Source: Chromera velia (Eukaryota > Sar > Chromeraceae). From it: a DNA stretch of 22,914 bases. Positions 12,964-22,914 of the stretch are shown here, piece after piece (positions within the stretch are counted from its first letter, which is position 1; each line of letters begins with the position of its first letter). Position numbers and translations under genes: made by a program. Location of the stretch: positions 50,602 to 73,515 of the forward strand of contig JAHBMJ010004716.1 of assembly GCA_018398765.1 (NCBI GenBank). The letters run 5' to 3'. The notes below the pieces were generated by a model, which was not told the DNA's origin, searched no databases, and was given only the letters and a program-made list of their open reading frames with translations.

Positions 12964-13105
12964 CTTCTTACTAGATGAGGTGTTGTTGTTTTTTACTTCC
13001 TTTGGGGCGTTTCTCCGCAGTGTCCTCTCTGTTCTAATCAATTTTGCTGCGTCTTGCTTCAATGATGACTTCTGTCACGATGCATGAATGACTTGTAAAG
13101 GAAAA

Positions 13106-13145
<40 letters not shown>

Positions 13146-16100
13146 ATCTGGGTGGTTGTGACTATGGCAATGGTTGCAGAGAAGAACATGGGAGCATCCC
13201 TTCAGAAGTGCGTGTTTCGAATCGTTGGGACTGTTCTTGGATGCTCTCTGGCGTCCCTCACAATTTTGCTGCTTCAGGGTGTCTCTGTGTTTTTTGTTAC
13301 TTTCAACAAAGGCAAAGGAGACGATGCGAAGGGGAAACCCGAGGTGCTGCTCTCCGTCGTGTATGCGGTGTGTCTCTTTTTTGTGGGAAGTGCAGTAACG
13401 GTGTTTCGGTACCGTCTTGCATCCTTCCAGGCTGATTACGTTTTCATTTGCGCGTTCTTCACGACGCCCCTGATCAGCGCCTCCGTCTTCAGTGAGGATT
13501 GGCCGTGGGACCTCTCCACGTCTCTGAAGCCTCCTCTATGGAGAGGCTGCTGTATTCTGATCGGATGCCTCGTTTCAGGTAGGACGGAAGACAGCCTCCT
13601 GACAATTGCATGCCTGGGCTTCACACACATAGTACATAGCACTTCCTGTTCGTTTCTTACTCCTTTCTCTGTTTTGACATGATTTGTTCTGGTCTTCCGT
13701 TACTGTTGTCAATTTTGACCGGGTCTTTTTTCAGCTTGTAGTTGGGCCTTGTGTGAGGGATCTTTACCGATCGATTGGAATCGGTCTCTGCCGGCCTGTT
13801 CTCCGGGTGCGTTTCCGTCCATTCATTTCAGTCCCAGTCTCTGAGTGAATGACTCTGTGCCTATCCGTGACTCCTCCCTCTCCTTCCGTGAGTGCATGGC
13901 TGCATGCAGGGATGATTTTGTGTGTGTTTCTCCCCTCCACCGCCTCCCACTCTTTGAGGTCTGGAGTCGAGAAGGGGATGCGAGATTTGACGATCCTCGC
14001 TTCCGAATTGACAGAGAGACTCATAGAGGAGGTTAGTTCACCTGTTCAGTGAATGAGTGATTGTAAAGTCTGTCTATCTCCCTGCTCTTCACACTTCCTT
14101 TCTCTTGAGGCGGAGGTGCACGGGAGGTGTGCGGGAGGTGTGCGGGAGGTGTGGGGGAGGTGTGCGGAAAGTGTGCGGGAGATGTGCGGGAGATGTGCGG
14201 GAGGTGTGCGGGAGATGTGCGGGAGGTGTGCGGGAGATGTGCGGAAAGTGTGCAGAAAGTGTGCGGGAGGTGTGCGGGAGGTGTGGGGGAGGTGTGCGGA
14301 AAGTGTGCTGGAGATGTGCGGGAGATGTGCGAGAGGTGTGCGGGAGGTGTGGGGGAGGTGTGCGGGAGGTGTGCGGGAGTTGTGCGGGAAGTGTGCGGGA
14401 GTTGTGCGGGAAGTGTGCGGGAGTTGTGCGGGAAGTGTGCGGGAGGTGTGTTTGAATGAGTTTCCTCTTTGCCTTTTTGTATCCCTTCATTGTAGCTCCC
14501 GAAGTTTCTCTTTGCCAGTCAATTGAAATTCCCCAGAGAGCAGAGAGTGTCTGCATAAGAGCATCAAGATGAGAGAAGAAGATGTTTATCTCTTCTGCGC
14601 ATAACACTTCAATGTTGTCAAAAGGAGAGCAGCCGAAGCTAGGGGAGGGGGGGAAGATAGCGCCAACTGATGAAGTGCTGATTCGACCGGCTGAATTCGT
14701 GTTCATGCACGGATTCATGCAGGATTCCGAGCACGCAGAGGGAGGAAATTCGAAAGCGAGTGGTGCCGGCAGTATGCTCGTTGACCCCGAGGGCAGACCG
14801 TCCCTTCAGCAGTGTTTTGTGTTTGCAGACCGGAAGAGGAAAGAGTCAGTCAGTCAGTCAGTCAGTCAGTCAGTCAGTCAGTCAGTCGGGCCGCTTTACT
14901 TACATTTGGCTTGTTTTGTTCTTTCTGAAGATTTTTGGGTTATGGCGGAAAGCTAAAAGCCACATAATCAGCTGGAGGTGGCGGACAGAAATGTTCGCAC
15001 GGTCAGAAATGTCAGACAGCAGCAAAGCCTCATTCAATTCAGCCCTTTGGTTCCTTTACTTTTGTGCATGCAGGCGTTACCAAAAAGAGCAGGCCCGGTT
15101 AGACTCTCTCGATGCTCAGGTGGTCAAGTGCAGGGCTCTAGGGCCTGCAGTCAGGGCTGAGGTTTGGCTGAGGAAGAAAAAGCGAACGTGAGTATCTTAG
15201 CATGCAGATGGATTGACTAGTGGATGGATAATTCGACAACAGCGAATGTGTTTGAGTTGTTTGGGGAGATGTGCTTGCACAGAGTGATTGTTTAGGAGAG
15301 GGAGAGACGGATTCACCGAGAGACTGAACAAAAGAGGGGAAGAGACCAAAGAGGCAAAGACAGGGGCTGTGGACGATAAGATGCAAGGGACATCTCGTGG
15401 CAGGAAAGAGCGAAGGAAAGAACGCGAATGGGGGGAAGTTGTGCGTGTCTTTCGGAGTGAGAGGGGGAAATCTCAGTTCCTGACTCCCTCAGAGAAATCG
15501 ATGAGGGTATCCAGAAAGGATCTGTGCATAGCTCCTCCAACTGTGTTTGGTTTTCGTGTAAGAATTCTTTCCGAACCTGATTGTTTCTTTCTTTGTCCCC
15601 ATACATATTGCAGCTTGGTCATTGGCCTCTTTGGGTGGATGGCCCTTTTTCGCACCCGGCTGCGTGCTTCCTCTTCCTCTTCTTTTGAGGGAGGAGGTGA
15701 GACTCCGAACAGCAGGGGGCGAGTACAGGTCCCCGAGTCTCAAGGGAGACACGGAAGGGTGGCTCTGGGAAGGCGTCTGTCGCCTGAAGAGGAGGCGAGG
15801 GTTCAGGCAGACCTCCTCAGATGCATTGATCAGTTCAGACAACATTGGAAGACACAGAGATGGACGGAAAGACCATACGACTTCTATTTTTTCTTCACAG
15901 ACAGACAGACACACGGACAAAGAGAGACGGATCCACAGACAGACAACCATGCATCCAGAGAGAAAGATAGACGGTCCTACAAAGGAAAAGAAAGAAGAAG
16001 GGCGACCCTCTTTCCACACGAATATGCATGTTCTCTCACGAAAGTCCCTCCCTGATCCTTCCATCCCAATTCTACCCTCGAGACTTGGGTTTCGTTTGTC

Positions 16101-18171
16101 GATTGCTTCTTCCTGCGTCTCGCTTTGTCCTTCCCCGACTCATCGATCAAATGAATCAACTTCAAGTCGATCTTCACCTTAGATGCTCATTTTAAATCGG
16201 GTTAGTGTGCAGTCTGTGAGTGACGGACGAGCAAATGAATGGAAGAAACACACTTGGCTTGACTGGATGTGTTCCTGCAGATCGCCAAGGAGCTTTGGCG
16301 CATCGCCTTTTCCATTTCGAGGGAGTCTGCAGCCCCACCGAGGGACAGAGAGACGGAAATCGCAGAAGGGGCCAGACCATACACGTCCCTTAGAGCTGAT
16401 GAGAAGGAGAGAAGCAGACACAAATACGGTCTCGGATCTTTCCCCCTCAAAGACGCTGACAGAGACACAGGGGCACAGACAGAAGGCGACATCGAGAATG
16501 GGAGACCAGCACGGGATCATGCAGACACGCAGCCGTCAAGGGGGACAATTGCCAAGGAAGAACAAACACAGGACAGCGGAAATGAATCCCTATTCAAAAC
16601 TGCGCGCGTGTGCACGCCCCTTCGTCTCCTTTTGAGGGACACTCGCATCAAGCTACTGGCCCTACTGAAGGCTCTGACAGACCTGGCAGCAGAGCGTTGT
16701 GTGGTCAACGACGTCGTCCCTTTGCAGGTGCGTGAGCTTTTCCGTGAGCACACGAATCAATCCATCCTCATTGCCTTTTTTCCCTCTCATCAATCCGATT
16801 TCCTTCATTGCCTCGACGGCATGCTGGCTGTGTATTCTTTTCTGCTCCACTTTTCTAAGTGTTTTTTTTGCTGGAGAGTTTGAGCGTTGTCTGTTATTTT
16901 TCCGCTCCTGGCTTGATTTCAGGGGAGGGTCTTTTGCTTTTGAATTTAGACTAGGCATTGGAAAGTTCTCTTCTACTGGTGCAGGTGTCTCTGGTCCGTT
17001 CTGGAAGTGCGTTGACGGCCTTTTTGGACGGGGACGCCCCCACCCACAGTGACGGCAGAACTCTCGAGACAATAGAGCTCCATGTAGAGGGAGAGTACGA
17101 CGACAATGAGGTGGGAGGGTTTTACCAGAGGGGATTGAACGATGACACCAGCAGGCATACAGACCAAGCGTACCCCCCACTGTCCCCCGCCCCGGGCCAG
17201 TCAGTACGCTCGCTTTCCTGTCTGAGAAGGGGACGCACAGGCTTGGGAGATTCACAGCAGCGCCTTCAGGACCTTCTGCAACTTTCTGTAGAAGAGGGAG
17301 GGGGGAAAGGGGCAGGAGCGCAAAATGAAAAAAGGACACAAGGTGGAGCAGAGAGGGAGGCAGAGGAGGCAGAGGAGCTTCTCGCAGCTGCAAAGTAAGT
17401 GCACTGTTATTGGAAAGCAAAATGAAGCGAACAAAAGAAGGCAGACTAGTAGAGAGGGTAAGAGAGGCGTAGAGAGATGAGCCAAAAGTGTTTTTTCTCT
17501 TTAATTTCTCTTTTTCTTCTGCATGCCTCACAGTTAGTAGTGGTGCTTCGAACATGCAGTCCGTGTGCACGTCGTTACTTACTGATGCAGGATAAGTGCA
17601 AAATGCGAACGACCACTTCCATGTTTGCAGGTGGATGGAAGAGCTTGCGGAGGTGGCAGCCGTCGTGTGCTTTCTGGCGCTACGCAACGCCCTTCCTGCT
17701 GCCGAGAAAGAGCGATTGTCAGGGGCCTGCAGAGAGGCCCGAGAGTCAGGGAGACGGGACCATGAGGACATTCGGAGGGCGTCTGGGTCTCACTACTCTG
17801 GTGGTCCTCATTCTTCCTCCAGAGGGTCGGGACGACCTCGTGTGAGTTCGTCATCGTCTTCGGGAGGGGAGACGGGGCGCGATCGTCTCTTGTCTGAGAA
17901 CAGTGACAAGGGAAAGAGGGGAGGCACAGGAGAGTACAGAACTCCATTGCAAAGAGAGGGGGGAGCAGCGGAAAGAAGCAGCTTGTCGCTCCCGAGCGGG
18001 GGACGACGACGAAGTGACGGGGGAATGGGTCAAGCTCCGGAGGAAGAGGAGGGTGAGAGGGGAAAAAGAGAGGTCGGAGTTCGGTCATCCCATGACTTGC
18101 ATCATCGCTCTCACACTCATTCTTTTCGGGAACACGGACTATCGAGACGCTGTTCTCTTCACATGTTCTGA
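12184..18171 (+). CDS. ALMT/FUSC-family membrane transport protein, eleven exons, 988 aa
   Basis: Exons are 12184-12510, 13146-13578, 13910-14031, 14496-14546, 14633-14811, 15074-15187, 15296-15555, 15614-15696, 16281-16727, 16985-17394 and 17631-18171. All introns are GT-AG and the joined frame is open for 988 codons. Residues 1-70 are a polar tail. Six hydrophobic segments lie at about 75-96, 110-119, 133-154, 177-196, 207-224 and 242-262. Residues 109-145 read AIWVVVTMAMVAEKN-MGASL, then RIVGTVLGCSLA, the hallmark of plant ALMT anion channels and related FUSC proteins (AIWAV-T-VVV-E-GAT-L and R-GT-AG). The long C-terminal part is cytosolic by family topology; it has helices near 500-530 and 620-690, low-complexity linkers and a Ser/Arg-rich end. 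Family members conduct organic anions or export aromatic acids; the substrate here is unknown. The exons at 14496-14546 and 14633-14811 are the least certain. Confidence 0.82.
12541..12865. repeat. (CT)n-(GT)n microsatellite tract with assembly gap
   Basis: CT dinucleotides pass into a very long GT array with TACGTG interruptions, filling much of the first intron of the ALMT/FUSC-like gene. Bases 12600-12632 are Ns, so the true repeat length is unknown. Confidence 0.97.
12600..12632. other. Assembly gap (33 N)
   Basis: A block of 33 unknown bases lies inside the GT microsatellite, almost certainly a place where reads could not be bridged. The size may be nominal. Confidence 0.99.
12925..12959. 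repeat. (CT)n microsatellite
   Basis: About 17 CT dinucleotides form a second simple array in the same first intron of the ALMT/FUSC-like gene. Confidence 0.95.
13107..13145 (+). repeat. (TG)n array forming the 3' end of intron 1
   Basis: About 18 TG dinucleotides run directly into the splice acceptor TGCAG (13141-13145) of exon 2 of the ALMT/FUSC-like gene. The intron therefore has alternating TG where a polypyrimidine tract would be expected. Confidence 0.9.
14112..14450. repeat. 11-bp minisatellite, about 31 copies
   Basis: Degenerate tandem copies of GAGGTGTGCGG vary by A/G and T/G changes (GAGATGTGCGG, GAAAGTGTGCG, GAGTTGTGCGG). The array fills most of the third intron of the ALMT/FUSC-like gene. 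Because 11 is not a multiple of 3, each reading frame shows a periodic Cys-Gly-Arg/Val-Arg-Glu peptide; these frames are artefacts. Confidence 0.95.
14845..14887. repeat. (GTCA)n tetranucleotide repeat
   Basis: About ten GTCA units lie inside an intron of the ALMT/FUSC-like gene, shortly after the donor at 14812. Confidence 0.95.
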
Positions 18172-19356
18172 AGACTATTGGGGCACTCCGTTGCTCTGTT
18201 TATCGATCGAGATTTAGAGGGACATGAGGTACCGCGGGAATTTGGATGCAGCATCAGCTGCAGTAGATCCCCCATTACTTCCCCACCAAAAGCAGTTTAC
18301 CAAAACGAGCACTCCATTGACTTGTTCTCGATCTCACTTGGGCGGAATCCCGGCTCGCTGAATAACTTGAAGGCTCGATCGTTTACATAAACTCTCTATT
18401 AAAAAAGAATCAATTACTCTTTCTTAGCTGCAAAGGTCCAACGGTCCGACCGCTCTCTTCAAATATGTTTTCTGGTATGTTCTTGATTTTTTTTTAACTT
18501 CAATATTATAATATATCCGCTAGTGTATCCTAGAATGTATCTACTAGTAAATTTCATACTATAATTGGTCAACTTTTTAAATTAAATAAACATTCAGCAT
18601 TTCTGTGTATTAAGAGCTCAACTAGGAGCTCAGACACTTTTAGATATGTTTTCCATCTATTACAATATTGTTTAGTTTGTAGTCTGCAATTTTTGTTGAG
18701 ATATAGCCTCTGAGTACTGATATATACGTCTAAAACGTTAATTAAAATAAATAAGACCTTAAAAAAAAATAGTTCAGGACAAGGTGTCAGAGCTAAAATC
18801 TCTGGTGCAAAAGAAACATGAAAAACATTGAAGCCCAGACTGGCATAATATGTTAAACACTAGATTGAATATTGCATGCATGATTTATAATTTATTAGAT
18901 TTACTGCAATGATTCAGTACAATCTTTGAAGTGCTCCGGTGGAATTTAGTAAATTGCATGGGGGAATTAGATATCATACTTGGTGTAAAACTTGAAGTGG
19001 AAGTGTTTACCACATAATTAAGTCAACTAGTATATAAAATCGATACGTTAATTACCCTCACTAGGATAATTCGAGTCATGATTGATACGAATTGACTCGC
19101 TTAAAAAGTTTTAGCATACATTGTAAGTTGTAACTATGTAAATAGCTACATAGTCATCTACGTGATTTAGTAGTACGTTGATTGAATGACAGTGACACAA
19201 CTTATTGAGAAACCTTGGCAATTATCGCAGTCAGCAATTATCAGGATCATCGTCATACGCCATCAAACTTATTCAACAGCGGACGTACATAAACCGAAGT
19301 CTCCTCTACTTTGTGGTTCCCTTTTCACTGTCTCATAGATTCATTTGCTTTTTTCA
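18172..19356. other. AT-rich spacer between convergent genes
   Basis: This tail-to-tail spacer lies between the ALMT/FUSC-like gene and the GH5-like gene. From about 18380 to 19250 it is strongly AT-rich, has no microsatellites and shows only very short open frames. It should contain both 3' UTRs and polyadenylation regions (for example the ATTAAA at about 18400 for the plus gene), but no signal could be assigned firmly. Confidence 0.6.
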
Positions 19357-21479
19357 TCATGTAGTCAACGGCCACGGATCAGAGGGCTGTCCCACCTCCC
19401 CCCCACTTCCAACCGGAGTCACTCTGAAGAGAAGAGACGAAGGGATAGAAGAAGACTGCCCCTCTGACCCCTGTGCCGTCCCACCTCTCTCGTCTGACTT
19501 AACAGAATCAATGTCCAAAGCCCATAAGTCCAACCACCACGCCGCAAGCACTGCCAAGTCCGACAGTGAATGTTGACGTTTTTCAACCAATTTTTGGGCC
19601 TCGCCAACCGACATTCTGAGGATCGGCGGGTGTGTGCCGTTTCCCCCTGGCACCTCGGGACCATGACCTGTTTCTGTCTCTGACCTGCTCGGCGGCAGAA
19701 CGGAGGTCAACAGAGAGGAGGCAGAAGGGAAACCGCCGAGCCATTCTGAGCCCTGATACACCCCGGGGGAGGCGGAAGATAGGCCCCCAATCAAGCACTC
19801 ACCCCTGACGACCTCCTGATCACCCCTGACAGCCCTCTGAATATCTGACAGAAGCCAGAGAGGCAGTCCCTTCCGTCCAACCTCGAAAGGAGAGTCGTTG
19901 TCTGACGGTGCAAACGCGCGAAATTTGACCTTTCTCTCGTCTCCCTTCCTGCCCACGCCCCCGGAGGGAAAGCCGCAGACCCTGGTTGAAGCAGAGCCAT
20001 CGGAAGCTCCACAGAGGAAATGAGAACACAAACTTACCCGACCATCTTCGCCTTCCAGATCAATCGACGGTTCTGGTCCCGGATTCCCATTCGTCTCTCC
20101 CCGTGAGGCTCCACCGCCCCTCTCCATTCTGCAACGCTCTCGGAGAGAATCACAGAGTCGAGACAGAGAGAGAGACACCGCACTGCAGGGACCTGCCACA
20201 GGAAACCACAGAGAAGAGGAAGAGGAAACAGAGGAACCTGGCTCCTTTTCTGGATTCTCCGTATCACCACTTCGTTCGGCTCCCTCACCATCTCGAGAGA
20301 CGGGGGGGGATGCGGGGGCGAAGGCAAACTCGACTAAGTAGGCATGGGCTCCTCTGACACCCCTCCACGTTATTTTTCTGCACAGACAAAGAAGAAACAT
20401 TCCGCATTTGTTACTTTCTGATTGTCAATGGCCGCTTCGAAAAGAAACAGATTCGTGCTCCTCTCAACCCGTTGTACGCCGCTTGTCCAAATGCACATAC
20501 TCGGAACGAAGGTTCTCCGGCCCGTCCACACACATGCATAGACACACTTGGCTGCCGCCCTATCACCAGGCCCTTTCTTTCTACCTGCGCGTGCGCCAGC
20601 CAGAACCCCCCACGTGCCCCCCGACTCGGGGACGAATCGCGGAAAGGAGGCCGGCCTACTCATGGAAGAGCAAAAAGGCAAATAAGTGATCAAAAAAGAA
20701 AAGGCCGGGAAGGAAAAAAAGGTGCATCACGGAAGTTTCTCCAGAGACGGAGAACTGACCCTGCAGGTTCCACTGAGAGGATCACAGGGACGTCTGAGAG
20801 TTCAGGGACGGGGGGGGGAGAGGACATGCCCCTGCATGCAGAAATCAACAAAAACACATGAATGAGGAGGCCTGCCAAGAACATACGCAAGCTTAACTGT
20901 TTGTCTCCCCCGACCCCCTGACGTACACACAGACAGATAGGCCCAGAGAGGCAGAGCATTAGATAGCAATTTATTCCACATGCATGCCCACATATCCACT
21001 CATGCACGGAGCCCATCTTTCACCTTCTTTCCGGCCTACAACTGCATCACGTCTTCTCTTTCTCGAGTGCAAAAACGCCCCCAGGCACACACACACACAT
21101 ACACGCATATACTGACTCCATCAAGTGTTTAACAAAAGCCTCCCCCCAACCTTTTCTGTCCACCCGATTCCTTCCAACACGAGGCCTGCCTGTGCGCCTC
21201 CATGATCGTTCATACGGTGTGCTGTTGCATGTGTTGCGACTACAAGAAACGCTTCGAAACCATTTGGTGCTCACAAACGAGTCGGTTGCCGCATACCTCA
21301 TTCGAAATGCGTGATTGCGCAGGAGCTCTGCCCGGCGTCGCATGTCAGCAGAATCCCCCGGCCAGTGGAGTGTGTACGATAGGACGTGGTCTCTGTGCTG
21401 GACGTACCTGCAGTTTGTTTGAGTCCAGAGTGGTGTGTGTGGTGGGGGGGGAGGGAGTACAGATCACGTCCGAGTCTGC

Positions 21480-21528
<49 letters not shown>

Positions 21529-22589
21529 TGTGTGTGGTGTAAGAGGGAGAGGGAGAGGGACAGAGATAGAGTGAGATGTTATTGCAGGGGACAAGCAGAC
21601 AGTTCGCGTTCCTAGCTAAGCACTCGTCACCCAGTTCTGAATGTGTGGGTGAGAAGACCCTTTCCAATGGATCTGTCTGCCCCCCCAAAATGTCAACGCG
21701 ACACAGAAGCGTGGACACAAAATTTGAATGCATAGAAGGATTGAGAGAGTGACGGAGGAGGCGCCAAAGAGGAGATGTAACAGCACAGTTCTCTTCATTC
21801 TGTTTTCTTTAGGTTCACTCATACTCAGAAGGGAGAAAGAAGGAAAGACCTTCTTGCTGGTAATCGAAAAGAGCACACGGACGAAATGGAGGCAGAAAGG
21901 AAAGAGGAAACAGCTGCATACACCCATACACACACCAACCGACGGACCCTTCATGATCGTGGTGTCCAAAAAGGGACCTGCATGCTTTATTTGAAGACAG
22001 GCAGGAAAGAGGGGAAAAAATCAACCAACTCAACAGAGAGAGCTCCTTCAACCAGATGGTTTACCAACCCAGTCAACGCCATCCCACGCCAGTGCAACCC
22101 AATCATTCAACGACACCGAGCTGCGCTCAAACAAATGGAGTCTGCGCGTTTTTCTGTACAGAGAACGACGCGTCGATCTCTGTGAATGCATCGATCGATG
22201 TCGAGAGAGAACACGAGAACCCTGTTTGTGAATTTCATCAGTGCTGCAGTCCATGAGACTCGTAAAATTGATTGAAAAGTGGGTTTGAAGTCAAATTGAA
22301 GGTCACGAGGACGAAGGACTTCACCCAGCAACGCACTCTCTGAGAGATGAAACTCGACTGACCACCACAAATCGCCTTCAACGGAGCCCTCCATATTCTC
22401 GACTGCGCTGAGAAAGTCTCGAACGCTCCCAGGCAACGACGGCGAGGTCCCCCCCTTTCCCGTCCAATCGTACTCACCCACAACAAAAACCTTCCCGGCC
22501 TGCCGTGCCTTGCCCAAACCGTTCCACACTCTGTCCTTCCACAGCTCAAACAGAGGCCAGTAGTAGTAGTGAGAGGAGACAAGATCGAT
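19357..22589 (-). CDS. GH5 beta-mannanase-like glycoside hydrolase, C-terminal 486 aa (5' end beyond window)
   Basis: Exons on the minus strand are 22589-22363, 21977-21948 (30 nt), 21407-21297, 20831-20760 and 20377-19357. All internal junctions are phase 2 and the joined frame is open to TGA at 19359-19357. The first exon in the window has DLVSSHYYYW and then GKVFVVGEYDWTG, whose Glu (codon 22475-22473) is the expected catalytic nucleophile of GH5. Next come GDLWW|SLFGHHDHEG|YVQHRDH and YTLHWPGDSADMRRRAELLR, matching the end of the fungal/protist mannanase-like barrel. A Pro-rich linker and KITWRGVRGAHAYLVEF follow, the start of the beta-sandwich module seen after that barrel in fungal relatives. 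The remaining ~300 residues are Ser/Gly-rich and not recognised. The acid/base Glu would be encoded to the right of the window. Such enzymes hydrolyse beta-mannan or glucan polymers; substrate and activity are inferred. Confidence 0.82.
21482..21536. repeat. (CT)n-(GT)n microsatellite
   Basis: CT dinucleotides pass into GT dinucleotides, the same CT-then-GT arrangement as at 12541. It lies inside the intron between the microexon and the YVQH exon of the GH5-like gene, which is transcribed from the opposite strand. Confidence 0.95.
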
Positions 22590-22914
22590 CTGCAGATTTA
22601 TTCATCCTTCAGTGGCGCTTGCTTCTTGTCGTCTTTCCTTATCACCCGATGGACACACTTGTGGAGACAAGCTTTACGGCCTCTGAACCCCGGCGAGGAG
22701 CGTTGCGCTTGGTGTATAGAAGAATCCATGCAGAAGCAAAGGGGCAGGACAAGGAAAACCTCCCACAGGGGGGGGATCGGATGCCATTCAAAGGAGAGAC
22801 CCGCGGGGGGCGAGAGTTCAAGATGATACGACAGCGGGCGGGGGGAGGGGGGGAAGAGACAAAGGAGAGGTGTGTGTGTGTGTGTGCGTGCGTGCGTGTG
22901 TGTGTGTGTGTGTG
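22590..22914 (-). other. Intron (probable) upstream of the first visible GH5 exon, ending in a (GT)n repeat
   Basis: The acceptor AATCTGCAG directly precedes the exon at 22589, so this sequence is at least partly intron of the GH5-like gene. No further exon of the barrel could be recognised. The window ends in a GT/GC dinucleotide array (22869-22914). Confidence 0.55.

Noticed and set aside
12517-13062. His-Thr repeat frames around the N gap
   Set aside because: They are translations of (GT)n/(CA)n running through unknown bases.
13742-13806. A candidate exon with acceptor TTGTAG and donor CGG|GTGCGT, reading LVVGPCVRDLYRSIG
   Set aside because: Joining exon 13146-13578 directly to 13910 gives the correct phase and continues the family pattern (GCLVS then GMILCVFLPSTA); inserting this piece breaks it.
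14053-14526. Cys/Gly/Arg/Glu repeat protein of up to 157 codons
   Set aside because: It is a translation of the 11-bp minisatellite; all three frames give similar periodic peptides.
15697-15895. Extension of the transporter exon beyond 15696 in a neighbouring frame (SPEEEARVQADLLRC region)
   Set aside because: The strong donor GAG|GTGAGA at 15697 and the phase match with 16281 favour splicing here; using the other frame breaks the link from the previous exon.
19981-20036. Possible 56-bp intron inside the last GH5 exon (GTAAGT to AACCAG)
   Set aside because: Removing it shifts the frame and leads to an early stop, whereas the unspliced frame stays open and protein-like.

Overview
The window is nuclear DNA from a microbial eukaryote. 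Its genes are split by GT-AG introns of 58 to 739 bases. Microsatellites are dense, GC-balanced gene tracts alternate with AT-rich spacers, and palindromic GCATGC/TGCATGCA words are frequent. Of the 19 intron 3' ends I could place, 14 read TGCAG. This style fits an alveolate alga such as a chromerid (Chromera-like), but that assignment is inference from sequence style; no rRNA or organelle gene is present to prove it.

Four protein-coding loci are supported and one more is possible. (1) 440-3349, minus: a five-exon gene for a 285-residue protein with a lysine-rich N-terminus and a C-terminal domain resembling the bacterial DUF3427 domain. (2) 3838-4284, plus: the first exon of a secreted trypsin-like peptidase-like protein, carrying the catalytic-His motif; its 3' part could not be resolved. 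Genes 1 and 2 diverge from a 488-bp spacer that contains a TGCATGCA-type site. (3) 5314-6684, plus: a 456-residue open frame for an unrecognised membrane protein. (4) 12184-18171, plus: an eleven-exon gene whose exons join in frame into a 988-residue ALMT/FUSC-type (aluminium-activated malate transporter / fusaric acid resistance) membrane protein. (5) 19357-22589, minus, with its 5' end beyond the right edge: the C-terminal 486 residues of a fungal-type GH5 beta-mannanase-like glycoside hydrolase, including a 30-nt microexon. Genes 4 and 5 converge tail-to-tail on an AT-rich spacer (18172-19356).

The stretch 6685-12183 holds no gene I can name, only weak minus-strand exon candidates, repeats, an AT-rich patch and a GC-rich island. 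The introns are loaded with (CT)n, (GT)n, GGAA/GAAA and 11-bp minisatellite arrays, one of which contains an assembly gap (12600-12632).

No operon-like or defence-like cluster is visible, and the genes do not form an obvious pathway. The most unusual items are the stand-alone eukaryotic DUF3427-like gene, the ALMT/FUSC protein with its very long cytosolic tail and repeat-filled introns, and the GH5 gene with its microexon and long unassigned C-terminus. All exon models were built by hand from splice consensus, reading phase and family resemblance remembered from general knowledge; no database search was run.
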